The notes beneath the pieces were generated by a model, which had not been told where the DNA came from, did not search any database, and was given only the letters and a program-made list of their open reading frames with translations. This document shows, one piece after another, positions 1 to 7,482 of a stretch of 15,765 bases of DNA (its first letter is position 1; each line of letters begins with the position of its first letter). The translations under genes and the position numbers were made by a program. This DNA comes from Flavobacteriales bacterium (GTDB lineage Bacteria; Bacteroidota; Bacteroidia; Flavobacteriales; JADGDT01), in the NCBI GenBank assembly GCA_023145275.1, contig JAGLEB010000171.1, positions 1 through 15,765 of the forward strand, written 5' to 3'.

Positions 1-248
1 CCCCAAGTTCTTATATCTTGAAAAGACACTTTAAACTTCATTGACTCCATTTTATAGTCAACATTTATTCTAGTTCGTTGAGAAATAAAATCATTAGACT
101 TGCCATCCTCATTTTGAAGAGTTTTGTACCCATTTTGATACTCTGGACGAGGTCTTACTTCTCCTGATAACTTTAATTGCCCATATGACTGTTGGGTAAA
201 ACCAAGAAATAAAAATACTAGTAGGGATACATAGTAAGCTTGCTTCAT
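1..248 (-). CDS. Porin, alginate-export-like, N-terminal fragment
   Basis: This is the first 82 codons of a protein whose remainder lies left of the window. The ATG is followed by a hydrophobic signal peptide (about residues 2-20) that ends in an S-Y-G-Q type cleavage region typical of Bacteroidota exported proteins. The mature start reads LKLSGEVRPRPEYQNGY, followed by a segment with SQRTRINVDYK and FQDIRTWG. That pattern (an R-x-R-x-E/Y strand, then SQR-x-R-x-N-x-x-Y, then a QD-x-R-x-W strand) is what I know from outer-membrane beta-barrel proteins of the alginate-export/phosphate-porin type in Bacteroidota. The role would be passage of an unknown solute across the outer membrane. Only about a fifth of the gene is visible, so the family call is tentative, but coding and export are well supported. 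Confidence 0.6.
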   Translation of the reverse strand, partial: MKQAYYVSLLVFLFLGFTQQSYGQLKLSGEVRPRPEYQNGYKTLQNEDGKSNDFISQRTRINVDYKMESMKFKVSFQDIRTW

Positions 249-534
249 ATCGATATTGTGTTATAATTGTTACACTGCAAAAATGAATCTAAAAAACATA
301 TTTTTTTATGACCAAAATCATAAAAGACAATAATGTCTTAATATATTCTTAAGTTTCATAAAGTTAACATATCAATAACATAAACAAAAGTAAAAACTCG
401 ACTATTAACAAGCTATATATCAGAAGAATGACTATTGACAAAACATAAACTACCTCAAGGTAGAATATATATCTCAGAATTGATATAATAGTAGGGATCT
501 ATAAAATAAAATCAGAAAAAAAATTCTAGATAAC
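249..534. other. AT-rich intergenic region with a small inverted repeat
   Basis: This gap of 286 bases lies between the porin start and the end of the YihY/BrkB gene, both on the minus strand. I see no credible ORF or RNA gene in it. It should hold the porin promoter. On the minus strand the 8-mer CATTTTTG just upstream of the porin start is one base from the Bacteroidota -7 consensus, but there is no well-placed TTG at -33. A perfect 6-bp inverted repeat (AAGACA-ATAA-TGTCTT) sits at 324-339. There is no strong intrinsic terminator directly after the YihY/BrkB stop. Confidence 0.5.
324..339. repeat. Short perfect inverted repeat upstream of the porin gene
   Basis: AAGACA and TGTCTT form 6-bp arms around the loop ATAA, about 76 bases upstream of the porin start. 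Read on the minus strand it is followed by TTTTATGATTTT, so it could be a weak terminator for readthrough from the YihY/BrkB gene or an operator for the porin. Short repeats like this are common by chance in AT-rich DNA. Confidence 0.3.
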
Positions 535-1494
535 TCAAACAGTTCCTTCTTTTTTTCGACTTAATGTTAGAAGTTTAGCCTGATGCTTTAAATTCCAAAT
601 ACTTGCGTTAAGTTCAAAGCCAATCAATAGAATAATTGAATTAATATAAATCCAAATCATAATAACCAATAAAGTACCAATAGAACCATACAATTTATTG
701 TATTGACCGAAGTGGGTAATATAAAGACCAAATAAATAAGATACTACAACTATAAGAATAGTAGTAAGAAAAGCCCCTGGAGAAATAAATTTCCAGTTTT
801 GATTATTTTTAGGACCGTAGTAGAAAATAAGAGAGACAGAGAAAAACAAAACTCCCAGAGTAATTAAAGACCTACCTATTTCAATCATTAAAGGCACATG
901 ATTTTTAAGATAATCTATTGAATCAAAACTATGCAATAACACTTCAGAACCAATAATAACACCAACAGAAAACATCAACAACAAAACAAGCATAAAGGTT
1001 AACGATAAAGAGATTAAATACTGACTCACTACACCTCTCAACTCCATTGCATAATAATCTGATCTTGTGGTAAGCCCAGATATTACCGCATTTACACCGT
1101 TTGTTGTTAAAATTGCAGCCATAATAAAACCTACTGATAGTAAATTACCATGACGTATATTTATAATATCATTAATTGTAGAATCTACCGCCCTGAAAGT
1201 ATCTGCGGGCAAGATATTCCTTAATGTTGAAAAAAGGTAGTCCTGAAATCCATCAATCGGGATGAAAGGAATTAATGCAAGTATAAATAAAGTGAATGGG
1301 AACACTGCCATAAAAAAGCTAAAAGCAATAGAGCTAGCTCTTGCAGGAATTGTCCCATTTAATATACCAACAGTGTACAACTTCAAGAAATCATAGACAG
1401 ACAGTCCTTCGAGACCTGGTATCTTCATTCTTTTTAGATACACGAAAAACACTCGAACAAACCTTAAATTTGATATAGATTTACCTACTGACAT
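535..1494 (-). CDS. YihY/BrkB family inner-membrane protein
   Basis: This 319-aa polytopic membrane protein belongs to the YihY/BrkB family (formerly misnamed ribonuclease BN). The molecular function of the family is not settled. Two hallmark regions are visible. Near residues 51-66 is ARASSIAFSFFMAVFP, the R-A-x-x-x-[ASY]-[FY]-x-x-x-x-x-x-P element leading into the first membrane segment. Near residues 269-298 is YGSIG followed by a long hydrophobic helix ending IGFELNA, the conserved C-terminal signature. About six membrane segments can be drawn (near residues 55-80, 117-140, 155-182, 205-226, 236-260 and 271-293). The start is an ATG 72 bases downstream of the nadC stop on the same strand. 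I see no convincing promoter in that gap, so co-transcription with nadC is likely. Confidence 0.9.
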   Translation of the reverse strand: MSVGKSISNLRFVRVFFVYLKRMKIPGLEGLSVYDFLKLYTVGILNGTIPARASSIAFSFFMAVFPFTLFILALIPFIPIDGFQDYLFSTLRNILPADTFRAVDSTINDIINIRHGNLLSVGFIMAAILTTNGVNAVISGLTTRSDYYAMELRGVVSQYLISLSLTFMLVLLLMFSVGVIIGSEVLLHSFDSIDYLKNHVPLMIEIGRSLITLGVLFFSVSLIFYYGPKNNQNWKFISPGAFLTTILIVVVSYLFGLYITHFGQYNKLYGSIGTLLVIMIWIYINSIILLIGFELNASIWNLKHQAKLLTLSRKKEGTV

Positions 1495-1566
1495 TGAATA
1501 ATATTAATCCTTATTTTAGAAGTTTAATTTAACATAAAAAAACTAAACATTCCTTATTTTTTTGAG

Positions 1567-2412
1567 TTAAATAGCCTTCAAGCTAAGATCCATTGAAGAC
1601 ACTGAATGGGTTAATGCTCCAATTGAGATAAAATCAACTCCACATTCTGCATAATTTCTCAAAGTTTTCTCAGTAATACCGCCAGAAGACTCAGTCTCGA
1701 ACTTATCTCCTATTAATTTTACAGCTGTTCTTGTATCATCATAAGAAAAATTATCAAGCATTATTCTATGAACTCCCCCTACTTCCATTATTTCTTTAAC
1801 TTCACCTAAGTCCCTTGCTTCAACTTCAATTCTTAAATCTAAATTATTAACTTCTAGATATTCTATAGTTTTATTTATTGCTTTTGTTATTCCTCCAGCA
1901 AAATCTAGGTGGTTGTCTTTAAGCATCACCATATCATAAAGCCCAAAACGGTGATTTTCTCCTCCACCAATTTTCACAGCCCACTTTTCTAATGCTCTTA
2001 TCCCAGGAGTAGTTTTACGAGTATCTAGAATTTTTGTTTTTAATCCTTTTACTATATCAACATAGAAATCAGTTTTTGTAGCAACGGCGCTCATGCGTTG
2101 CATAATATTTAAGACTAATCTCTCGGCTTTTAAAATTGACAAGGAAGAACCTTCTACATGAAAAACAATATCTCCAATTTTTACTGAAGCACCATCATCA
2201 ATAAATGTTTCTATTTTGAGGTTTGGATCTACATAATCAAACACTTTTTTGGCTGCATCAACACCAGCTATAATACCATCTTCTTTAACTAAAAGTTTAG
2301 CTTTTCCAACTGCAACACTTGGAACACAAGATAATGAAGAATGATCTCCATCTCCAAGGTCCTCTCTCATTGCATTTTTAATAATTATGTCTAATTCTTG
2401 TTGTAAGTCCAT
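1567..2412 (-). CDS. nadC: Nicotinate-nucleotide pyrophosphorylase (quinolinate phosphoribosyltransferase)
   Basis: This cytoplasmic enzyme converts quinolinate and PRPP to nicotinate mononucleotide, CO2 and pyrophosphate, the entry step from de novo quinolinate into NAD synthesis. At 281 aa it has the normal length of the family. Visible motifs include MREDLGDGDHSS near the N-terminus (residues 15-26), the phosphoribosyl/quinolinate-binding DTRKTTPG (130-137), GGGENHR (149-155), MLKDNH (163-168), IEVEAR (195-200) and IMLDNF (217-222), and a C-terminal SSGGI (242-246) of the TIM-barrel phosphate site. No key residue appears to be missing. It is probably the first gene of a two-gene unit with the YihY/BrkB gene, preceded by its own -7 box at 2437-2444. 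nadA and nadB are not in the window. Confidence 0.97.
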   Translation of the reverse strand: MDLQQELDIIIKNAMREDLGDGDHSSLSCVPSVAVGKAKLLVKEDGIIAGVDAAKKVFDYVDPNLKIETFIDDGASVKIGDIVFHVEGSSLSILKAERLVLNIMQRMSAVATKTDFYVDIVKGLKTKILDTRKTTPGIRALEKWAVKIGGGENHRFGLYDMVMLKDNHLDFAGGITKAINKTIEYLEVNNLDLRIEVEARDLGEVKEIMEVGGVHRIMLDNFSYDDTRTAVKLIGDKFETESSGGITEKTLRNYAECGVDFISIGALTHSVSSMDLSLKAI

Positions 2413-2436
2413 TACTCAAATTTTAATTTAGTAATA

Positions 2437-2444
2437 CAAAAGTA
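2437..2444 (-). promoter_or_regulatory. Putative nadC promoter -7 box
   Basis: The minus strand reads TACTTTTG, a full match to the Bacteroidota -7 consensus TAnnTTTG. It lies 24 bases upstream of the nadC ATG, so the 5' leader would be short (about 18 bases). No clear TTG is found at -33, which lowers confidence. Confidence 0.4.
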
Positions 2445-2475
2445 TCACTAAATTAAAAACTATTCTACTTGTTTG

Positions 2476-2524
2476 AAACAAAAAAACCTTTGAAAAGATA
2501 TAAGCATATCAATTCAAAGGTTTT
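2476..2524 (-). terminator. Intrinsic terminator of the DUF975 gene
   Basis: A 12-bp perfect stem (2483-2494 with 2513-2524, arms AAAACCTTTGAA and TTCAAAGGTTTT) encloses a symmetric AA/AA internal loop. Inside that is a second 5-bp stem, GATAT/ATATC, capped by AAGC. On the minus strand the hairpin is followed by a T-run (2481-2486 region), so it terminates transcription arriving from the DUF975 gene, whose stop is 24 bases upstream. It also insulates the nadC promoter just beyond it. Confidence 0.85.
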
Positions 2525-2547
2525 ACAAAAAAAAATATTTACTTTCT

Positions 2548-3147
2548 CTAATTATCTATCAAAATAGGCTTATCCTTTATATCTTCATAGAATTTTGCAA
2601 AAGTCACATACATATATGGTATTAACCAAAGTAGTGGAATAAATGCAAGTAGAGCACTAAGGATCATTAATACAAAAAATAATAACAGCAATAAAAAATA
2701 TTTCATCTTGTATCCATTCATCATTGCCATACTTTTATCTATCGCCTCCATAGCTTTTAATTCAGGTTCATCATTCATTATGAAGAAAGTCATAGAATAA
2801 GATATTCCCTTAATAATACCAGGAACAATTAGCAACAAAAGCCACAACATAGTAAATACAGATATTAACAGGTATGCTAAAAAGGTATTGACAAAATTTT
2901 TAAAACCATCAAATAGCATTTCCAATTCAACTTTATAACCTCTAGAGTATGCTAATGATACTTTTGCCATACCAAAAGACAAAGGACCACCTATAATAAG
3001 GGCTATTACACCACCTTTACCCTCTTCTACCGTACCTCCTATAGACATAAACAATCCCCAAACAAAGAAAATTAGTATTGCCATTACCCAATTTCCCTTT
3101 AGCGATTCTAATGCCTGTTTTCTTAGAATAGAATTTTCTGTTCCCAT
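2548..3147 (-). CDS. DUF975 family integral membrane protein
   Basis: This 199-aa hydrophobic protein has an N-terminal amphipathic stretch (LRKQALESLKGNW, residues 8-20). About four to six membrane segments follow (near 21-37, 46-64, 88-112 and 148-176). Recognisable DUF975 features are GPLSFGMAKVSLAYSRG (residues 54-70), then a soluble-facing element with MLFDGF (77-82), then the segment VPGIIKGISYSM (108-119) and the charged motif DEPELKAMEAIDKSMAMM (126-143). That last motif resembles the conserved helix of this family in which members are said to have constant acidic and Ser/Met positions. No biochemical function is established for the family. The gene stands alone, divergent from rlmH, with its own terminator. 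Confidence 0.85.
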   Translation of the reverse strand: MGTENSILRKQALESLKGNWVMAILIFFVWGLFMSIGGTVEEGKGGVIALIIGGPLSFGMAKVSLAYSRGYKVELEMLFDGFKNFVNTFLAYLLISVFTMLWLLLLIVPGIIKGISYSMTFFIMNDEPELKAMEAIDKSMAMMNGYKMKYFLLLLLFFVLMILSALLAFIPLLWLIPYMYVTFAKFYEDIKDKPILIDN

Positions 3148-3185
3148 ATTACCTATATTTTGATTTAAAAGATTTCATTTTACAA

Positions 3186-3214
3186 TTGACTCTAAACAAA
3201 TATATATATTTTTG
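3186..3214 (+). promoter_or_regulatory. Putative rlmH promoter
   Basis: TTG at 3186-3188 and TATTTTTG at 3207-3214 are separated by 18 bases and match the Bacteroidota -33/-7 pattern (TTG, then TAnnTTTG). Transcription would start near 3220, about 16 bases before the TTG codon proposed as the rlmH start. An upstream in-frame TTG at 3212 lies inside this -7 box and so is unlikely to be the start. Confidence 0.6.
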
Positions 3215-3223
3215 CATAAACAA
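3197..3223 (-). promoter_or_regulatory. Putative promoter of the DUF975 gene
   Basis: On the minus strand TATATTTG (3197-3204) matches the Bacteroidota -7 consensus TAnnTTTG, and a TTG (3221-3223) lies 16 bases upstream as a -33 element. The -7 box is about 50 bases from the ATG. It interlocks with the plus-strand rlmH promoter described separately. Confidence 0.5.
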
Positions 3224-3235
3224 AAATACTATATT

Positions 3236-3709
3236 TTGAAAATAAAATTACTTGTTGTTGGCAAAACTGATGATAAACGCATACAGTCATTAATTGATGA
3301 CTACACTAACAGGCTGAAACATTACATTCCTTTCGAACTTGAAATTATACCTGATATTAAGAATGTGAAAAAATTGTCTATGGAACAACAGAAAACTAAG
3401 GAAGGCGAGTTAATCCTCTCTAAAGCTTCGCCAGCAGATAGATTGATTTTATTAGACGAAAAAGGAAAAGAATTTTCGTCGATGAATTTCTCTAAATACA
3501 TTCAGAAACATATGAATAGCGGTGTAAAGCAAGTTATCTTTGTTGTTGGCGGCCCTTATGGTTTTTCAAAAGATGTTTACAGCAAATCTCAAGGTAAAAT
3601 TTCTTTATCACAAATGACTTTCTCGCATCAGATGATTAGATTGTTTTTTACTGAGCAGATTTACAGAGCTTTCACTATATTAAAAAATGAGCCTTACCAC
3701 CATGAATAA
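3236..3709 (+). CDS. rlmH: 23S rRNA (pseudouridine-1915 N3)-methyltransferase
   Basis: RlmH is a SPOUT-class methyltransferase that uses S-adenosylmethionine to methylate pseudouridine 1915 in helix 69 of 23S rRNA on the assembled 70S ribosome. The knotted C-terminal domain is clear: IFVVGGPYGF (residues 101-110), then KISLSQMTFSHQMIRLFFTEQ with Arg and His positions typical of the family, and the terminal LKNEPYHHE. I chose the TTG at 3236 because it gives MKIKLLVVGKT, the usual N-terminus, and a 157-aa product matching the usual length. A longer frame opens at a TTG at 3212, but that codon is inside the predicted -7 box. There is no ATG alternative at the 5' end. The stop overlaps the start of the CPBP protease gene, suggesting an operon. 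Confidence 0.95.
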   Translation: MKIKLLVVGKTDDKRIQSLIDDYTNRLKHYIPFELEIIPDIKNVKKLSMEQQKTKEGELILSKASPADRLILLDEKGKEFSSMNFSKYIQKHMNSGVKQVIFVVGGPYGFSKDVYSKSQGKISLSQMTFSHQMIRLFFTEQIYRAFTILKNEPYHHE

Positions 3710-4544
3710 TTCAAAATTTCCATCTTTTAGTTCAAGCTTAATAATTTTTATTGCATTATTTGCTTTTACCATTATACTAGGAATTCCTTTAATGATTTAC
3801 TCTGAGTTCTACTCTTTTTTCAATAAAGACATTGCTACTTCTTTTACATATGCAATTTCTATGTTAGCTACAATATTTCTAACATATAGAATAATAATAA
3901 AGAGGGAAAAAAGTTTTGGCATATTTGACTCCGAAGATTCAGTCATTCTGAATTTTTCTCTTGGGAAAGCTAAAAAATACATTTATATAATTCTCTTGGC
4001 ATTTGTTATGATGTTATGGGTAGATTTTTTCGCCTCATTAATTCCAATGCCCGAGTGGATAATGAAAATATTCGAAGAAGCACTAAATCTCTCCATTCCA
4101 AATATTATTACAATAGCAATTCTAGCGCCTATTTTAGAAGAAATTCTAGTAAGAGGACTAGTTTTAAGGGGCTATCTTAAGAATTATTCACCTAAAAAGG
4201 CGATAATACTTTCTGCAGTATTCTTTGGATTGATTCACCTAAACCCTTGGCAATTTATTGCAGGATTTATCAGCGGTTTACTTTTGGGGTATATTTACTA
4301 CAAGACTAGATCACTAGCTCCATCAATATTAATACATTTCATAAACAACTCATTAACAATAGTGTTTGCCATATATTACCCAGAAAGCGATGCCTCATTT
4401 ATTGAATTATTTGGAGATACAAGCTACTATATAATTCTAATTTCTAGCTTAGCATTAGGATATGTGATTCTGAATAAACTAAATTTGGAGCTTAATAAGG
4501 AGTATAAAACTAGCAATGATAAACTTTTTGACCAAAAAATATAA
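3687..4544 (+). CDS. CPBP family intramembrane glutamic endopeptidase (CAAX protease-like)
   Basis: This membrane-embedded peptidase of the CPBP/Abi family (Rce1-like) is 285 aa long from the first ATG. It has about eight hydrophobic segments and the three family motifs: LEEILVR (catalytic Glu151-Glu152 and Arg156), FGLIH (Phe180, His184) and HFINN (His217, Asn221). All catalytic positions are present, so it should be active. Its substrate cannot be read from the sequence. Members of this family in bacteria serve in bacteriocin self-immunity, prenyl-type cleavage or envelope processing. Two starts are possible: ATG 3687 (23-base overlap with rlmH) and ATG 3702 (8-base overlap, ATGAATAA). Either implies translational coupling. 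rdgB follows 12 bases after the stop, so it sits inside a probable rlmH-CPBP-rdgB operon. Confidence 0.9.
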   Translation: MSLTTMNNSKFPSFSSSLIIFIALFAFTIILGIPLMIYSEFYSFFNKDIATSFTYAISMLATIFLTYRIIIKREKSFGIFDSEDSVILNFSLGKAKKYIYIILLAFVMMLWVDFFASLIPMPEWIMKIFEEALNLSIPNIITIAILAPILEEILVRGLVLRGYLKNYSPKKAIILSAVFFGLIHLNPWQFIAGFISGLLLGYIYYKTRSLAPSILIHFINNSLTIVFAIYYPESDASFIELFGDTSYYIILISSLALGYVILNKLNLELNKEYKTSNDKLFDQKI

Positions 4545-4556
4545 CAGTAATAAATT

Positions 4557-5144
4557 ATGAAAATTGTAATAGCGACTAATAACAAAAATAAATTTCAAGA
4601 AATTAGAGAGCTACTTCCTGATAGCATCGAACTTGTAACATTAAGCGATATTGGATGTTTAGAAGACATCCCTGAAACTGCTGATACTCTAGAAGGAAAT
4701 GCTGCCCAGAAAACAGCATTTGTATTAGACAACTATGCATATGACTGTTTTGCTGATGATACGGGGCTTGAGGTTGATGCCTTAAATGGAGCTCCTGGAG
4801 TATACTCGGCACGATACGCTGGCGAAAAAGTTACTTATGACGACAACGTTAATAAAATGTTGAAGGAAATGAAAGGAAAAGAAGATAGATGTGCACAGTT
4901 TAGAACTGTAATTTCTCTGAAAATAGATGGAATGGAGTACTTTTTCGAAGGGTCATGTGAAGGTGAAATCACCGAAGAAAAACACGGGGAAGGTGGCTTT
5001 GGTTATGATCCAATTTTTAAACCTAAGGGTTATGATATCACTTTTTCTGAAATGAGCTTAGATGAAAAAGGAAAAATTAGCCACAGAGGGTTAGCAGTAG
5101 CAAAACTAGTTGAATTTTTAGAAGAATATTCTGAGGCTATGTAG
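4557..5144 (+). CDS. rdgB: dITP/XTP pyrophosphatase (RdgB/HAM1 family)
   Basis: This cytoplasmic house-cleaning enzyme hydrolyses non-canonical purine nucleoside triphosphates (dITP, ITP, XTP) to the monophosphate and pyrophosphate, keeping deaminated bases out of DNA and RNA. At 195 aa it is of normal family length. Motifs in order are ATNNKNK (residues 6-12), the catalytic and metal-binding FADDTGLEVDALNGAPGVYSAR (from residue 65, with Asp67, Asp68 and Glu72), GGFGYDPIF (146-154) and SHRGLA (175-180). Nothing is missing. It begins 12 bases after the CPBP protease gene and is likely on the same transcript from the promoter before rlmH. Confidence 0.97.
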   Translation: MKIVIATNNKNKFQEIRELLPDSIELVTLSDIGCLEDIPETADTLEGNAAQKTAFVLDNYAYDCFADDTGLEVDALNGAPGVYSARYAGEKVTYDDNVNKMLKEMKGKEDRCAQFRTVISLKIDGMEYFFEGSCEGEITEEKHGEGGFGYDPIFKPKGYDITFSEMSLDEKGKISHRGLAVAKLVEFLEEYSEAM

Positions 5145-5207
5145 TTTTCCTATATAAACGAAAAAGCTTATATTGTATCAACAACAAATCGTAATCAGAA
5201 ATTATTT

Positions 5208-6002
5208 ATGAAAAAACATTTACTTACACTTATTGTATTAGTACTAACAGGTCCACTGCTTATTGCACAAAGTATTAATCAAGATAAAATTGTAAAAAAG
5301 ACAGGGGATATCATAAACTGTAAAGTGAGGAATATTGGTACTGAGAGTATCAGATATATTTTTGAAGAGAAGCCCGATTTAAGTCTCGAAATAGATGTAT
5401 ATAAAATAAAAAAGATAATTCTAGAAGAGGGAAAAGAGTTAGATTTTGCCAAGAACAACTTCGAAGATAAGGAAAACTATGGTAGTGATAGCAAAAATGC
5501 TTTTAAGATAGACTTCCTATCACCACTATATGGCTATACTGAAATTGCTTACGAACGGAGCATTAAACCAGGACAAAGTGCAGAAATTGCACTAGGAATA
5601 ATTGGTTGGGGAAAAGATCTGGCGGGAGACTCACCTTCTGGTGCTTTTGTAAAACTTGGCTATAAATTTATGAGAACGCCTGATTACTATATCAACAAAT
5701 TGAAATATGCTCATATACTCAAAGGAGCTTATGTAATGCCTGAGTTAGCATTTAGAAGTCACAGTCAGGATAAAAATGATGCTGAAAGAATCAACATAAA
5801 AAGTATTGCTTTCAATATCAAGGTGGGTAAACAGTCTATTTTTACAGATACTTTTCTAATTGATTGGTATATAGGTGCGGGATATGGGTATTCCGACAAC
5901 CACGACGAATACAGTGGACACTACGGTTTTATTACGGGTACTGATGGTTTTCCAATTTCATTTACTGCAGGACTGAGACTAGGGTTAGTTTTTGGAAAAT
6001 AA
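5208..6002 (+). CDS. Exported protein of unknown function, possibly small outer-membrane barrel
   Basis: I do not recognise this 264-aa protein as a named family. A clear signal peptide (residues 1-20, KKH then a hydrophobic core ending LLIAQ) directs it across the inner membrane. There is no lipobox Cys. The mature N-terminus has QDKIVKKTGDIINCKVRNIG followed by SIRYIFEE. This is a pattern I know from many Bacteroidota exported proteins, in which a KxGDxIxCKVxxIGxxxIxYK module precedes a variable domain. From about residue 99 the chain alternates aromatic and small residues (FLSPLYGYTEIAYERS, SGAFVKLGYKF, WYIGAGYGYSD) and ends in AGLRLGLVFGK, which looks like a small beta-barrel ending at the outer membrane. 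It lies 63 bases after rdgB, and convergent with the efflux operon. Confidence 0.8.
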   Translation: MKKHLLTLIVLVLTGPLLIAQSINQDKIVKKTGDIINCKVRNIGTESIRYIFEEKPDLSLEIDVYKIKKIILEEGKELDFAKNNFEDKENYGSDSKNAFKIDFLSPLYGYTEIAYERSIKPGQSAEIALGIIGWGKDLAGDSPSGAFVKLGYKFMRTPDYYINKLKYAHILKGAYVMPELAFRSHSQDKNDAERINIKSIAFNIKVGKQSIFTDTFLIDWYIGAGYGYSDNHDEYSGHYGFITGTDGFPISFTAGLRLGLVFGK

Positions 6003-6039
6003 AAAAATAGCCACTGATTCTATTACGAATTAGCGGCTA
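6001..6039 (-). terminator. Intrinsic terminator at the end of the efflux operon
   Basis: The arms at 6008-6020 and 6027-6039 form a 13-bp stem with one mismatch and one G-T wobble around the loop TATTAC. On the minus strand it is followed by a run of seven T (6001-6007), as expected for a terminator of transcription from the TolC gene 118 bases upstream. On the plus strand the sequence after the hairpin (AATTGTG) has no T-run, so it is a weak terminator for the gene ending at 6002. The T-tract overlaps that gene's stop codon. Confidence 0.75.
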
Positions 6040-6156
6040 AATTGTGTATAGCTTTCTCTACTTAATCCCTCATAGAAAACTATCTATCCTTTATGTTTAC
6101 GTATAAGAAACTTCAAGGTCGATATGAGTGAAGAGCTTGGTATTTTATTATATAAA

Positions 6157-7482
6157 CTACTTAGCTACATTAATCTCTTGCATAAATAAGCCAGATAATT
6201 TCATAAGCTGCATCTCGGCAACCTTTGCTGTATATTTTGCTTGATTATATCTATTTATTGAATCCTCTAAATCAACCTGAGCCTTCCTGAAATCAATAGA
6301 ATTAATCTGACCTAAAGCAAATTGGTCTTTAGAATATGAAAAGTTAAGTTTATTAGTTTTCATATTATTCTGTTCTACCTCCATTATGAAAAGAGAATTC
6401 TTGTAATTTACATAAGCATTAGACACTTCTCTTTCTAAATTTCTCAATTGACTATTTGCTTTCTCCTGTGCATTTAGTTCTACAATCTTTGCATTTTGAA
6501 CTTGCGTATGAGTTCTACCTCCATCAAACACATCCCAATTCAGTGAAGCGTTTGCATTATATCCAGTGGCTTCACTATGTAGTGCAAAACCACCATCACT
6601 ATCTGTTGAGCTTCCTGAATAGCCCCCCTTTAAATCAATCTTGGGAATAAATCCTGAGCGTTTTGATTTCTTATCTAAAGAGGCAATACCAATATTTTGC
6701 TGCGAAATAAGGTAATCAACATTCTGGTCTAAAGCCATTTCCATCATTTTATCCTCGACAATATCCTGACTAAACAATACTAGTGTATCAACCTCAAAAG
6801 GAGTTCTCACATCTCTTGCCAATATTACATTCAGATCTCTACGAGAAACCAACAATTCTCTATTAGTAGTAATGTAATTAACGCTATCGTTATTTTTATC
6901 TACCTCAGCTCTCAATACATCTAGTTTTGAAGCCTGACCATAATCAAACTGAGTTTTGGTTAGATTCATTCTTTTGTTAGATATCTCTAGTGTCCTATTC
7001 AAGTTCTCTAACTTTGAAGAAAGCCTAGCAACTTCATAATAAGACCCTATAAGTTTCATAAGAGTATTTTCAACAGTAGCTCTTCCTTCTAACTCAGACA
7101 AAGTATAGCTTGCTTTGAATTTCTTATAATTATAATATCTCCCCATACCATCAAAAAGGCGATAATTTAAGGTGACTCCGTAATTGTAAGATTCTGTTTC
7201 AGCATTATCAACATCTCTAACAACACCATTCCCCAAATCCATGTAGCTATCTTCATTTTTATATGTCGCACCTCCATTCGCATTCAATGATGGCAAGTAG
7301 CCTGAATTCATTAATCCAGCATTATTCTCTGCTATTTTAAGGTTGTTCTTTGCTATCTTAATATCGTAATTATCCTTCATTGCGATATTCACAGCATCCA
7401 TAACTCCTAACTGTTCCTGTGCTTGAGAGAGCAGCGGAAACAAAATAATTATAAATATTAATTTAAAATTGCTCTTCTGCAT
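6157..7482 (-). CDS. TolC-family outer-membrane efflux channel
   Basis: This 441-aa outer-membrane factor forms the exit duct of a tripartite pump. A signal peptide (about residues 1-21, KLIFIIILFPLLSQA) is followed by the OEP fold: an N-terminal helix with AVNIAMKDNYDIKIAKNNL (from about residue 30), a first barrel segment (LNANGGATYKNEDSY and YNYGVTLNYRLFDG), long helices, then a repeat of the pattern in the second half (IDLKGGYSGSSTDSDGGF, YNANASLNWDVFDGGR). The internal duplication with two L-x-Y/W-x-x-F-D-G motifs is diagnostic. Its start lies 20 bases inside the end of the RND pump gene, so translation is probably coupled. It is the last gene of the operon, followed by the terminator at 6001-6039. 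Confidence 0.95.
   Translation of the reverse strand: MQKSNFKLIFIIILFPLLSQAQEQLGVMDAVNIAMKDNYDIKIAKNNLKIAENNAGLMNSGYLPSLNANGGATYKNEDSYMDLGNGVVRDVDNAETESYNYGVTLNYRLFDGMGRYYNYKKFKASYTLSELEGRATVENTLMKLIGSYYEVARLSSKLENLNRTLEISNKRMNLTKTQFDYGQASKLDVLRAEVDKNNDSVNYITTNRELLVSRRDLNVILARDVRTPFEVDTLVLFSQDIVEDKMMEMALDQNVDYLISQQNIGIASLDKKSKRSGFIPKIDLKGGYSGSSTDSDGGFALHSEATGYNANASLNWDVFDGGRTHTQVQNAKIVELNAQEKANSQLRNLEREVSNAYVNYKNSLFIMEVEQNNMKTNKLNFSYSKDQFALGQINSIDFRKAQVDLEDSINRYNQAKYTAKVAEMQLMKLSGLFMQEINVAK

Noticed and set aside
3212..3235. Longer RlmH starting at TTG 3212
   Set aside because: The codon lies within the predicted -7 box, and the extra residues HKQKYYI precede the usual family N-terminus.
4603..4812. 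Minus-strand ORF of 69 codons inside rdgB
   Set aside because: It lies antisense within a gene with complete catalytic motifs, and its His/Gln-rich translation has no recognisable domain. It is a shadow frame.
6040..6156. Possible small RNA between the convergent exported-protein and TolC genes
   Set aside because: I found no stable stem, no promoter and no T-run of its own beyond the hairpin already assigned to the efflux operon.
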